This document shows positions 17,776-26,218 of a DNA stretch of 64,000 nucleotides, one piece after another; within the stretch, counting starts at the first letter, position 1, and each line of letters opens with the position of its first letter. This DNA comes from Burkholderia cepacia. Lineage in GTDB: Bacteria; Pseudomonadota; Gammaproteobacteria; Burkholderiales; Burkholderiaceae. The stretch is taken from contig NZ_CP013444.1 of the NCBI RefSeq assembly GCF_001718835.1, positions 620,001 to 684,000 on the forward strand, read 5' to 3'. The translations under genes were made by a program, and so were the position numbers. The notes under the pieces were generated by a model. It saw nothing but the letters and a program-made list of their open reading frames with translations, searched no databases and was not told the origin of the DNA.

Positions 17776-18267
17776 CTAGATGTGATAGACGTCGATCACC
17801 TGATTGATGTAGTCATTCTTCAGCACGACGTACTTGTTCAGGATCTGCGGCGCATTGCCGTTGAAATCGATCACGTAGCGCGACATGCCGAAATAGGTCG
17901 ACACGGTCTTGTAGCGAAAGCTCAGCGTGTGCCAGTTGAAGCGCACCGTGCAGACGCCGTCTTCGTGCTTTTCCAGCTCGACGTTCGCGATGTTGTGGCT
18001 CGTGCGCGTGTCGGGCATCGTCGCGCTCGAGCGCTCGGTCTTGATGCGGAACACGCGATCCTCGAGGCCTTGCCGGTTCGGGTAGAAGATCAGCGAGATC
18101 TCGCGCTGCGGATCGGTGACGAGCGCGTCGTCGTCGTCCCACGACGGCATCCAGAACTGCGCGTCCGGGTGGTAGCACGCGAGCCACTCGTCCCATTGCT
18201 CGTCGTCGAGCAGGCGGCTTTCGCGGTACAGGAACGCCTGGACGTCGGCGATCGAGATCGGGTTCAT
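17776..18267 (-). CDS. benB: benzoate 1,2-dioxygenase small (beta) subunit
   Basis: A 163-residue ring-hydroxylating dioxygenase beta subunit with the cone-like NTF2 fold: FLYRESRLLDDEQWDEWLAC near the N-terminus, then SLIFYPNRQGLEDRVFRIKT. It is structural and pairs with BenA. ATG 18267 overlaps the benA stop (ATGA), giving tight stoichiometric coupling. Confidence 0.95.
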   Translation of the reverse strand: MNPISIADVQAFLYRESRLLDDEQWDEWLACYHPDAQFWMPSWDDDDALVTDPQREISLIFYPNRQGLEDRVFRIKTERSSATMPDTRTSHNIANVELEKHEDGVCTVRFNWHTLSFRYKTVSTYFGMSRYVIDFNGNAPQILNKYVVLKNDYINQVIDVYHI

Positions 18268-19631
18268 GCGTGGCTCCTTTCGGCTTCGATAGCCTTCCTC
18301 ATCGTGTCGGCCCAGTAGCGGTGCTGCACCGTATAGAGCCCTTCGTCTTCCGTCTTCATGCCACTCATCACCGGGTTCAGGCCGATCCTGCGCGCGGCGT
18401 CGTCCGGGCCGTCGATCCAGTGCGTCGAGCCGCGGCACATGTCGTTCCACGCGACCGCGATGCCCGCATAGCCTTGCTGGCATGCGCGGAATTCCTCGAG
18501 GTCGTCGGGCGTCGCCATGCCGCTGACGTTGAAGAAATCCTCGTACTGGCGGATGCGGCGCGCGCGCGCGTCGGCGTCCTCGCCCTTCGGCGCGATGCAG
18601 TAGATCGTCACTTCGGTGCGGTTCACCGACAGCGGCCGCACCACGCGGATCTGCGTGCTGAACTGGTCCATCAGGAACACGTTCGGGTACACGCACAGGT
18701 TGCGCGAGTGCCGGATCATCCAGTCGGCGCGCTCGCTGCCGCAGCGCGCGGCGAATTCGTCGCGGCGGTTGAAGTTCGGGCGGTCCTCGGGATTCGACCA
18801 GCGCGTCCACAGCAGCATGTGGCCGCGTTCGAACGCATAGAAGCCGCCGCCCTGGCGGCCCCAGCTGCCGGCATCCATCGCGCGGATCTTGTCCTCGCGC
18901 GCGTTCTGCTCCTTGCGATGGTTCGTCGTCGCCGCGTAGTTCCAGTGCACGGCCGACACGTGGTAGCCGTCCGCGCCGTTCTCGGCGGTCAGCTTCCAGT
19001 TGCCTTCGTACGTGTAGGTCGACGCGCCGCGCAGCACTTCGAGTCCTTCGGATGACTGATCGACGATCATGTCGATGATCCGCGCCGCTTCGCCGAGGTG
19101 GTCCTGCAACGGCGGCACGTCGGGGTTCAGGCTGCCGAACAGGAAGCCGCGATAGTTCGCGAAGCGCGCGACCTTCTTCAGGTCGTGCGAGCCTTCCTTG
19201 TTGAAGCACTCGGGATAGCCGGCGTCTTCCGGGTCCTTCACCTTCAGCAGCTTGCCGGTGTTCGAGAACGTCCAGCCGTGGAACGGGCACGTGAAGCTGC
19301 CCTTGTTGCCGTGCTTGCGGCGGCACAGCATCGCGCCGCGGTGCGTGCAGGCGTTGACGAACGCGTTCAGCTCGCCCTGGCGGTTGCGCGCGATGAAGAT
19401 CGGCTGGCGGCCGATCCACGTCGTGTAGTAATCGTTGTTGTCGGGAATCTGGCTTTCGTGCGCCAGGTACACCCAGTTGCTTTCGAAGATGTGCTTCATC
19501 TCGAGCTCGTACAGCGCTTCGTCGGTGAAGGCGCTGCGATGCAGGCGATAGTCGCCGCGCGCCTTGTCCTCGATGAGGAAGTCGTCGAGCGTGCGCACGG
19601 CGGGTGCGCGTTTCAGGTAGATCGGGATCAT
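18264..19631 (-). CDS. benA: benzoate 1,2-dioxygenase large (alpha) subunit
   Basis: A 455-residue catalytic subunit that adds both atoms of O2 to benzoate, giving the cis-diol. The Rieske [2Fe-2S] motif is intact (C95-x-H97 and C115-x2-H118). The mononuclear iron site is in ENGADGYHVSAVHW. ATG 19631 gives the usual N-terminus. It begins 101 bases downstream of catA, so the order catA-benA-B-C-D on the minus strand is one likely operon. Confidence 0.97.
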   Translation of the reverse strand: MIPIYLKRAPAVRTLDDFLIEDKARGDYRLHRSAFTDEALYELEMKHIFESNWVYLAHESQIPDNNDYYTTWIGRQPIFIARNRQGELNAFVNACTHRGAMLCRRKHGNKGSFTCPFHGWTFSNTGKLLKVKDPEDAGYPECFNKEGSHDLKKVARFANYRGFLFGSLNPDVPPLQDHLGEAARIIDMIVDQSSEGLEVLRGASTYTYEGNWKLTAENGADGYHVSAVHWNYAATTNHRKEQNAREDKIRAMDAGSWGRQGGGFYAFERGHMLLWTRWSNPEDRPNFNRRDEFAARCGSERADWMIRHSRNLCVYPNVFLMDQFSTQIRVVRPLSVNRTEVTIYCIAPKGEDADARARRIRQYEDFFNVSGMATPDDLEEFRACQQGYAGIAVAWNDMCRGSTHWIDGPDDAARRIGLNPVMSGMKTEDEGLYTVQHRYWADTMRKAIEAERSHA

Positions 19632-19732
19632 CGGGTGTCTCCAGTTGCGTCGGCCGGGGCGAGTGTCGGGGCCGGTCCCACGTAAGGCGCTCGCGGGCGG
19701 CGCGCGCTCCCGGCGCGCACCGCCGAAGCGGT

Positions 19733-20653
19733 TCAGGCGGCGGCGCGGATGCGCGTCACTTCCGCGTCCGGCGCCGCGGCGCGCTCGCCGTGCAGCCGGA
19801 AATCGAAATCGATCGACGCGAACGGCCGGTCGACGCCGTGGCCGTCGAGCACCGCGGGCGCGCTCACGCGCTGGATCGCGGGCACGAGGCCCTCGCGGCT
19901 CGCGAACGCGAAGTCGTCCCACAGGTATGCGTCGCCGTCGATGTTGATCTGCGTGGTCAGCTTGCGGTGGCCCGGCGCGGACACGAAGAAATGGATGTGT
20001 GCAGGGCGGCGGCCATGGCGGCCGAGCTTGTCGAGCAGGCGCTGCGTGGTGCCGTCCGGCGGGCAGCCGTAGCCGACCGGCACGATGCTGCGAAACTGGT
20101 AGCGGCCACGCGCGTCGGTGACGATCGTGCGGCGCAGGTTGAACGCGCTTTGCGTCTGGTCGAAGAACGAGTAGTTGCCCTGCAGGTTCGCGTGCCAGAC
20201 CTCGACCTTCGCGCCCGCGAGCGGCGCGCCGTCGTCGCCGTACACGGTGCCCTGCATGAACAGGATGTCGCCGTGCGCATCGTCCGCGCCGTCGTCGAGG
20301 CGCGCGAAGCCGATGCTCGCCGGCGCGCCGGCCACGTACAGCGGCCCTTCGATCGTGCGCGGCGTGCCGCCCGTCAGGCCGGCCTGCGCTTCGGCCTCGT
20401 CCATGCGGATGTCGAGGAAGCGCTCGAGGCCGAGGCCCGCGGCGAGCAGGCCGAGCTCGTGCGTCGCGCCGGCTTCGGACAGGTATTCGATGCCTTTCCA
20501 CACCTCGGACGGGGTCAGGTCGAGATCGTCGATCGCCTTGAACAGGTCGGCGGTCAGGCGGACCACGACCTGCCGGATGCGGGGATCGGCTTCGCCGTGC
20601 GCGGCGCCGACGATGAACCCTTCGACGAGGGCTTCGATGTCACTGTGGGTCAC
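19733..20653 (-). CDS. catA: catechol 1,2-dioxygenase
   Basis: A 306-residue intradiol dioxygenase that cleaves catechol to cis,cis-muconate using Fe(III). The iron ligands are visible as Tyr in QGNYSFF, Tyr in VPVGYGCP, and the two His of RPAHIHFFV. An N-terminal helical dimerisation/lipid-binding region of about 100 residues precedes the catalytic domain. The frame has no ATG in the right place. A GTG at 20653 preceded by AGGAGAAGACA fits, giving VTHSDIEALV at the N-terminus. Muconate-processing catB and catC are not in the window. Confidence 0.95.
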   Translation of the reverse strand: MTHSDIEALVEGFIVGAAHGEADPRIRQVVVRLTADLFKAIDDLDLTPSEVWKGIEYLSEAGATHELGLLAAGLGLERFLDIRMDEAEAQAGLTGGTPRTIEGPLYVAGAPASIGFARLDDGADDAHGDILFMQGTVYGDDGAPLAGAKVEVWHANLQGNYSFFDQTQSAFNLRRTIVTDARGRYQFRSIVPVGYGCPPDGTTQRLLDKLGRHGRRPAHIHFFVSAPGHRKLTTQINIDGDAYLWDDFAFASREGLVPAIQRVSAPAVLDGHGVDRPFASIDFDFRLHGERAAAPDAEVTRIRAAA

Positions 20654-20741
20654 TGTCTTCTCCTGACTCTGATGGGCCGCGATCCGGCGGGATGCGCGCA
20701 TTTCCTCTGATCTTCGCCGGCCCGGACCGATTGGAGCGTTG

Positions 20742-20851
20742 ATGCCCTGGGGGTATAGTTGTGGGGCTCCGAGCAGGCAGTTGAAGGATAGTTGCGCGCA
20801 AAATGCGTCGTCCAACACTGATTTAGTATCAGTTTCATATCCAAGAGGTAT
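20742..20851. promoter_or_regulatory. candidate operators for the CatR/BenM-type regulator
   Basis: The catA-regulator gap holds three near matches to the BenM/CatM consensus ATAC-N7-GTAT: ATGC-N7-GTAT at 20742-20756, ACAC-N7-GTAT at 20815-20829 and ATAT-N7-GTAT at 20837-20851. Each has one mismatch, in the left arm. The last two are 22 bases apart, two helical turns. The site nearest the regulator lies over its ribosome-binding region. This is pattern matching; random matches of this quality are possible. Confidence 0.4.
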
Positions 20852-20855
20852 TGAA

Positions 20856-21773
20856 ATGGAGTTGAGACACCTCCGCTACTTCGTCGCGGTTGCCGAAGAG
20901 CGGAATTTCACGCGGGCGGCCGAACGGCTGCATATCGCGCAGCCGCCGCTGAGCCGGCAGATCCAGCAGCTCGAGGAAGCGCTCGGCGTGCCGCTGTTCG
21001 AGCGCAACGCGCGGCCGCTGAAGCTGACCGACGCGGGGCGCTTCTTCTATTCGCACGCGGTGCAACTGCTCGCGCAGACGACCGAGCTCGAATCGATGAC
21101 GAAGCGGGTCGGCAAGATCGAACGCAGCATGTCGGTCGGCTTCGTCGGCTCGACGCTGTACGGGATGCTGCCGAAGATCATCCGGCGCTTTCGCAGCGAG
21201 TATCCGGCCGTCGAGCTGAGCCTGCACGAGATGTCGACGATGGACCAGATCAAGGCGCTGAAGGAAGGGCGCATCGACGTCGGGTTCGGGCGCATCCGCC
21301 ACGAGGACCCGAGCGTGCGGCGCGTCGTGCTGCGCGAGGAGCGGATGATCGTCGCGCTGCCGGTCGGCCATGTGCTAGACAGCGCGAAGCCCGTGCTGTC
21401 GCTGCACGATCTCGTCAACGACACGCTGATCATCTTTCCGAAGGCGCCGCGCCCGAGTTATGCGGACCAGGTGCTCGCGGCCTTTCACGATCGCGCGCTG
21501 CAGCCGCGCAAGATCTACGAGACGCGCGAACTGCAGATCGCGCTCGGTCTCGTCGCGATGGGCGAGGGCGTGTCGGTGGTGCCGCACAGCGTGTACGGGC
21601 TGAAGCGCGACGACATCAGCTACAAGCCGCTCGACGATCCGAACCTCGTGTCGCCGATCATCATGAGCATGCGGATGCTCGACGAATCGGAGGACATCCG
21701 CGCGATGCAGGCGCTGATCTACCGGCTGTACGACGAAGCGCAGATGGAGTATCTGCCGCCGCAGCAGGCGTGA
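20856..21773 (+). CDS. catR: LysR-type regulator of catechol/benzoate genes
   Basis: A 305-residue LysR regulator of the CatR/BenM/CatM branch. The N-terminal helix-turn-helix (ERNFTRAAERLHIAQPPLSRQIQQLE) is followed by an effector domain that should bind cis,cis-muconate and/or benzoate. Segments such as GFVGSTLYGMLPKIIRRFR and GVSVVPHSV are typical. It is divergent from catA with a 202-base gap. An ATG at 20856 with AAGAGG upstream is preferred over longer in-frame extensions. The name is by analogy; BenM is an equally fair label. Confidence 0.87.
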   Translation: MELRHLRYFVAVAEERNFTRAAERLHIAQPPLSRQIQQLEEALGVPLFERNARPLKLTDAGRFFYSHAVQLLAQTTELESMTKRVGKIERSMSVGFVGSTLYGMLPKIIRRFRSEYPAVELSLHEMSTMDQIKALKEGRIDVGFGRIRHEDPSVRRVVLREERMIVALPVGHVLDSAKPVLSLHDLVNDTLIIFPKAPRPSYADQVLAAFHDRALQPRKIYETRELQIALGLVAMGEGVSVVPHSVYGLKRDDISYKPLDDPNLVSPIIMSMRMLDESEDIRAMQALIYRLYDEAQMEYLPPQQA

Positions 21774-21877
21774 GCGCCGGCGCGCAGGCTTGACGCGATG
21801 CGCATCGCCGCGCCAACATGGCCGGCGTTCGGCGCGGCCGGAAGGTGCCGGCCGCTTTCACGCAAACGACAATCGAC

Positions 21878-22678
21878 ATGACGCATACCGCACACGACGA
21901 GACCTGGATCGAGACGCCGCACGGGCGCCTCTTTGCGAAACGCTGGCGCGGCGCGCCGGCGGCCGATGCGGCCGCGGGCCCGATCGTGCTGCTGCACGAT
22001 TCGCTCGGCTGCGTCGACCTGTGGCGCGACTTCCCCGCGCAGCTCGCGCGCGCCACGCAGCGCGACGTGATCGCCTACGACCGCCTCGGTTTCGGCCGCT
22101 CCGATCCGCATCCGGCGCGTTTGACCGCGACGTTCGTGCGCGACGAGGCGGACCACGCATTTCGCGCGCTGCGCGAGCAGCTCGGCTTCGCGTCGTTCGT
22201 CGCGTTCGGGCACAGCGTCGGCGGCGGGATGGCGGTGGGATGCGCGGCGGCTTATCCCGATCGATGCCGCGCGCTCGTGACGATCGCCGCGCAGGCGTTC
22301 GTCGAGGATCGCACGCTGGCCGGCATTCGCGAGAGCGAACGCCAGTTCGCCGAGCCCGGCCAGCTCGACCGGCTCGCGCGCTATCACGGCGACAAGGCCG
22401 AATGGGTGCTGCGCGCGTGGGTCGACACGTGGCTGTCGCCGGCGTTTCGCGACTGGAGCCTGGACGACGTGCTGCCGCACGTGCGCTGCCCGACGCTGGC
22501 GATCCATGGTTCGCAGGACGAATACGGCTCGTCCGTGCACCCGAACCGCATCGCGTCGCGCGTGGCCGGACCGTCGTCCGTCATGATGCTGAAGGAATGC
22601 GGGCACATGCCGCACCGCGAGCGCACGGCCGACGTGCTCGACGCGGTGAAGGATTTCCTGACGCGGCATGGGGTTTGA
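21878..22678 (+). CDS. alpha/beta hydrolase
   Basis: A 266-residue alpha/beta-fold hydrolase. The nucleophile elbow GHSVGGG carries the catalytic Ser near residue 110, the acid is probably the Asp in GSQDEYG, and the His is in KECGHMPHRE. The oxyanion region HDSLGCVDLW follows the first strands. There is no signal peptide, so it is cytoplasmic; substrate unknown. The ATG at 21878 is the best start. The 3' end carries sequence repeated downstream of the next gene (see 22563-22627). Confidence 0.85.
   Translation: MTHTAHDETWIETPHGRLFAKRWRGAPAADAAAGPIVLLHDSLGCVDLWRDFPAQLARATQRDVIAYDRLGFGRSDPHPARLTATFVRDEADHAFRALREQLGFASFVAFGHSVGGGMAVGCAAAYPDRCRALVTIAAQAFVEDRTLAGIRESERQFAEPGQLDRLARYHGDKAEWVLRAWVDTWLSPAFRDWSLDDVLPHVRCPTLAIHGSQDEYGSSVHPNRIASRVAGPSSVMMLKECGHMPHRERTADVLDAVKDFLTRHGV
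22563..22627 (+). repeat. direct repeat with 23610-23670, left copy
   Basis: The segment encoding VAGPSSVMMLKECGHMPHRE of the hydrolase is repeated with substitutions at about 23610-23670, where the same frame reads VAGPSTITTLKERGRVPHRS. The two copies flank the gene at 22701-23600. They look like remains of either a tandem hydrolase duplication or an insertion into the 3' end of the hydrolase. Confidence 0.8.
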
Positions 22679-22700
22679 GCGCTGGATGGCGTGCCAAATG

Positions 22701-23600
22701 ATGAAGAACGCGAAACGAACGCTCATCGGGGCGGTTGCGATGATGGCGGCCACTTGTGCACATGCATTCGAGTTTGAGGATGCGGTGCCGCTGACGATCG
22801 GCGCGATGCAACGCAATGCCCGGCCATCCGATATCGATGTGTCGCTGGACGGAAAAACGGTCACGGTTGCCGCACGCTTGCGCAATGAAACGCATGCCTG
22901 GGTGAAGAGCGGGTACTACGCGTACACGCCTTTGTTTCACCGCCTCGGCGCCGGCGAGGAGCATGACGACAAGCGCTTTTCCGGTCTGACGGTGGCCTTT
23001 GACGGAACGGCGATTCCGCTTGTCGCCGAGCGGCGCGCGTTCTTTCTCGGCAAGGACGTGACTGGCGAGGTCAGGGCGGCTGGCCTGGATACGCTGCCGA
23101 GCGAAGAGCGCGATCCCGCGCAGGTCGCCCGAATCAAGCCGCAACTGGGCATGAAGCTGGAGGATGGCCGCGATTGGGAAGGGTTCGTGTCGTACTCCTG
23201 GGTCGTTCCGGCGTCGCCTGATTCGACGGGCGTAATGACGATCCGCTATCAGGCGCTGCCGCAGTTCAGCCTGGAAGAGGTGACGAGTGCGCGCTTTGCC
23301 CGTCTGGTCGAACAGCACTGCGGCGACGCAGCGCGCGTGACGCAAAGGCTGCGCGCGATGGAGACGGGTTCCGGACAGATCCTGGTGCAGCGATACGTCG
23401 TGCCGGTTTCCTTCATGAACCGATCGCCGGTCAAGGTGAGCCTGTCGCAGCCGAGCCCCGACTGGATGGGCGGACAACCGTTGCTGTCGCTGGTGTGCGG
23501 CCTGACCTCGCGCGACGGTGCGGCGCTTCCCGCCACCGGCGTGATCGACGATGCGGATGCGGCGTTGTCGATCCTGGTGATTTCGAGCCCGGCCCGTTAG
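22701..23600 (+). CDS. exported protein, unknown function (possibly DUF4424-like)
   Basis: A 299-residue protein with a cleavable signal peptide (MKNAKRTLIGAVAMMAATCAHA, cleavage after AHA). The mature part is beta-rich: VSLDGKTVTVAARLRNETHAW, then a long charged mid-region and VMTIRYQALPQFSLEE near the C-terminus. It somewhat resembles DUF4424-type periplasmic proteins, but the match is loose. Two earlier in-frame starts exist (22668, overlapping the hydrolase, and 22698); 22701 gives the neatest signal peptide. Its third-codon GC is lower than the neighbours' and it is flanked by a direct repeat, both suggesting insertion. Confidence 0.65.
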   Translation: MKNAKRTLIGAVAMMAATCAHAFEFEDAVPLTIGAMQRNARPSDIDVSLDGKTVTVAARLRNETHAWVKSGYYAYTPLFHRLGAGEEHDDKRFSGLTVAFDGTAIPLVAERRAFFLGKDVTGEVRAAGLDTLPSEERDPAQVARIKPQLGMKLEDGRDWEGFVSYSWVVPASPDSTGVMTIRYQALPQFSLEEVTSARFARLVEQHCGDAARVTQRLRAMETGSGQILVQRYVVPVSFMNRSPVKVSLSQPSPDWMGGQPLLSLVCGLTSRDGAALPATGVIDDADAALSILVISSPAR

Positions 23601-23609
23601 CGCTACCTG

Positions 23610-23670
23610 TGGCCGGACCGTCAACCATCACGACGCTGAAGGAACGCGGGCGCGTGCCGCACCGCTCGGG
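23610..23670 (+). repeat. direct repeat with 22563-22627, right copy
   Basis: A truncated, non-coding relative of the hydrolase 3' end, beginning TGGCCGGACCGTC and continuing through GTGCCGCACCGC. No start codon or upstream hydrolase sequence is attached to it. Confidence 0.8.
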
Positions 23671-23707
23671 CGCCTGAGCGCCCGAGCCCGCGGCGCGCAG
23701 CGGGCGT

Positions 23708-24058
23708 TCAGAACGCGAGCTGGATCGCGAGATCGATCGCGAGCAGTGCGATCGAACAGCCGATGCCGAGAATCACGTTCGGCAGCCGGTGCTCGAAATC
23801 CCGGTCCCTGCGCATCGCGGCGCCGAGCAGGAAGATCGCCTCGACGACGATCTGCAGCCCGACGAACAGCAGCATCAGCAGATACTCGTAACCCATCTGC
23901 TTGAACGCGGCGAATTGCATCCCGTGATCGCGGATCCATTGGCCGACGCGCAGCAGTTCGTAGACGAACAGCAAGGCGGGAAACAGGTAGCTGATGAAAT
24001 AGGTCGGCGCGGTGGCGTGCCGTAGTTCGAGGTGGAAGTGATGATGCGTGGTTGCCAT
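23708..24058 (-). CDS. small integral membrane protein
   Basis: A 116-residue inner-membrane protein with about three membrane helices (YFISYLFPALLFVYELL, YLLMLLFVGLQIVVEAIFLL, VILGIGCSIALLAIDLAIQLAF) and a His-rich N-terminus (MATTHHHFH). The ATG at 24058 is preceded by AAGGAGGG, a strong ribosome-binding site. The family is not recognised. It is convergent with the previous gene and upstream of TetR; no operon is evident. Confidence 0.7.
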   Translation of the reverse strand: MATTHHHFHLELRHATAPTYFISYLFPALLFVYELLRVGQWIRDHGMQFAAFKQMGYEYLLMLLFVGLQIVVEAIFLLGAAMRRDRDFEHRLPNVILGIGCSIALLAIDLAIQLAF

Positions 24059-24253
24059 CACGAATCCCTCCTTGCAAACAGGTTTGCGATCGCGACGGCG
24101 ACGCGCAACACGCGCATGCAGGGTTTGCCCGGGGCACTTTGCGCAGCCGTACGTCGCCAGCATACTGCTGCGCGGGAAATTTGGCATGGCCGGTGTGTCG
24201 CAACGGCTACGCGGGCTTACGGTTGCCATACATCGGCGGCGATGCCGCGCCGC

Positions 24254-24856
24254 TTACGCCTTCGCCCCTTCGACGAACAGCCGGGCGACCGCCTGGAACT
24301 CCCGTTTCAGCGACAGCCCTGGCACGGTCAGCCAGCGCAGCATCGCCGCGAGATACAGGTGATGGAACCACGTCGCGAGCTGGTCGGCCCGCAGCGTGCG
24401 GTTCAGTTCGCCGGATTGCTGCCCGGCGACGATCAGCTGTTTCCAGACGAACGCGATGTCGCTGCCGCTTTCCGCTTCCGCTACGCCGATGCTCAGGAAG
24501 CGATGGCGCAGATACGCGAGCAGGTACGCGGGATGCTGCTCGCACCACGCTGCCGATGCATCGAGCACGCAGCCGATGCGCGACGCGAACGTCTTGCGCC
24601 GTGCGACGTCGCGCTGCAGATGGGCGAGATCGCGCGCGAGTTCAGCTTCGAGCCAGTGCGCGAGCACGGCTTCCTTCGTTGCAAAGTGGTTGTACAGCGT
24701 GCGCTTCGCGACATCGGCCTGCGCGGCGATCTGCTCCATCGTGACCGCATCGTAGCCGTGCGCGTCGAACAGGCGTGCGCCGGTGGCGGCGAGGTGCGCG
24801 AGCATCTGGATGCGCTTGCGCGCGCGGCGGCCCGGATCGTCGGCGATGGAGGTCAT
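24254..24856 (-). CDS. TetR-family transcriptional regulator
   Basis: A 200-residue regulator with an N-terminal helix-turn-helix (GYDAVTMEQIAAQADVAKRT followed by LYNHFATKEAVLAHW, about residues 33-70) and an all-helical ligand-binding C-terminus. It is divergent from the glycosyltransferase gene 97 bases away and probably represses it. The effector is unknown. Confidence 0.9.
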   Translation of the reverse strand: MTSIADDPGRRARKRIQMLAHLAATGARLFDAHGYDAVTMEQIAAQADVAKRTLYNHFATKEAVLAHWLEAELARDLAHLQRDVARRKTFASRIGCVLDASAAWCEQHPAYLLAYLRHRFLSIGVAEAESGSDIAFVWKQLIVAGQQSGELNRTLRADQLATWFHHLYLAAMLRWLTVPGLSLKREFQAVARLFVEGAKA

Positions 24857-24895
24857 GGCGAAGGTCTTTACGGAAAGTGTACGAATTGCATTAGT

Positions 24896-24908
24896 ATACG
24901 ACGTGTAT
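24896..24908. promoter_or_regulatory. candidate TetR operator between regulator and glycosyltransferase
   Basis: An inverted repeat ATAC-GACGT-GTAT lies in the AT-rich gap, where promoters of both genes should overlap. It is short, and other nearby partial repeats (GTGTAC near 24878) make the exact site uncertain. Confidence 0.3.
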
Positions 24909-24952
24909 TTTTATGGCGCCATTCCGGCGCGTCGCGCACAAGGAATTCACGC

Positions 24953-26218
24953 ATGAAGCTCGTCATCGCCACCTACGGCACCGAAGGCGACACGCGCCCG
25001 CTCGCGGCGCTCGGCCGTGCGCTGATCGATGCCGGCCATGACGTCAGGCTGCTGGCCGACGCGGCGACGCTCGGGTCGGCCGTCCTGCTCGGCGTGCCGT
25101 CGGCGCCGTTGTCCGGCGATATCCGCCGCGCGCTCGCACCGGGCGAAGCGCTGTCGGACGCGGTGCGCGGGCGCGGCGGCTTCAACGACACGTCGAAGGC
25201 GCTCGCGGCGATCGCCAATGCGAACACGGCCGCGTGGATGCGGCAGGTCGCGGATGCGTCGGCCGGATGCGATGCGATCCTCGTCTCGGGGCTCGTATCG
25301 TTCGTCGGCTTGTCGGTTGCCGAGTATCGCGGCGTGCCGGCGATCGGCGCCGGCATGATCCCGATTACGCCCACCGCGGAATTCGCATCGCCGTTCCTGC
25401 CGCCGGGGAAGGTGCCGCGCTGGCTGAACCGCGCGAGCCACCGGTTCGTGAACGCGCTGTTGTGGCAGGCGTTCAGGCAGTCGACGAACGCGGCGCGCGC
25501 GAGCGTGTGCGGGTTGCCGCCGCGCAGGCGGGTGTGGACCGATCATCCGATGCTGTACGGCGTATCGCCGTCACTGCTGTCGGGCCCGACCGACTGGCCG
25601 GACAACGCGTGCGCGTGCGGGCAATGGAGCGTCGACGATCCGGCGTGGACGCCGCCGCCGGCGCTCGACGCGTTTCTCGCCGCGGGCGAGCCGCCGGTCT
25701 ACGTCGGCTTCGGCAGCATGGCCGGCTTCGATCGCGCGTCGCTGACGGATGCGCTGGTGACGGCGCTCGCCGGCCGGCGTGCGCTGTTCCATCCGGGCTG
25801 GAGCGGTATCGACGCGTCCGCGCTGCCGAAGCACGTGTTCGTCGTCGGCGACACGCCGCATCGCTGGCTGTTTCCGCGCACGTCGATGGCGATCCATCAT
25901 GGCGGGTCGGGCACCACGCATTCGGCTGCGCGGGCCGGCATTCCGTCGGTCGTCGTGCCGTTCGCGGGCGACCAGTTCTTCTGGGCGAACCGGCTGCAGC
26001 GGCTCGGCGTGGCCGGCGCGCCGGTGGCGGGCAGGCGGCTGCGGGCCGCCGAGCTTGCGCGCGGCATCGCGTTTGCGCAGCGCGACGACGTGAAGGCGCG
26101 CGCCGCCGAACTGGGGCGGCGCATCGCGCAAGAGCACGGGTTGCGGCGGGCGGTCGCCGCGATCGAGCGATGGGGCGCGAGCGGGCGGGCGCAGGCCCGC
26201 GTCAGAAATGCCCGGTGA
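24953..26218 (+). CDS. UDP-glycosyltransferase-like protein (GT1 family)
   Basis: A 421-residue cytoplasmic glycosyltransferase of the MGT/sterol-glucosyltransferase type, transferring a sugar from a nucleotide donor to a lipophilic acceptor. The N-terminus has TYGTEGDTRPLAALGRALI, typical of the acceptor half. The C-terminal donor half contains YVGFGSMAGF, TPHRWLFPRTSMAIHHGGSG and VPFAGDQFFWANRLQRLGV, which carries the conserved HGGSGT and the D/Q pair. ATG 24953 follows AAGGAATTCACGC. Its 3' end overlaps the convergent hutC gene by 17 bases. The TetR neighbour suggests induction by a small molecule. Confidence 0.88.
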   Translation: MKLVIATYGTEGDTRPLAALGRALIDAGHDVRLLADAATLGSAVLLGVPSAPLSGDIRRALAPGEALSDAVRGRGGFNDTSKALAAIANANTAAWMRQVADASAGCDAILVSGLVSFVGLSVAEYRGVPAIGAGMIPITPTAEFASPFLPPGKVPRWLNRASHRFVNALLWQAFRQSTNAARASVCGLPPRRRVWTDHPMLYGVSPSLLSGPTDWPDNACACGQWSVDDPAWTPPPALDAFLAAGEPPVYVGFGSMAGFDRASLTDALVTALAGRRALFHPGWSGIDASALPKHVFVVGDTPHRWLFPRTSMAIHHGGSGTTHSAARAGIPSVVVPFAGDQFFWANRLQRLGVAGAPVAGRRLRAAELARGIAFAQRDDVKARAAELGRRIAQEHGLRRAVAAIERWGASGRAQARVRNAR

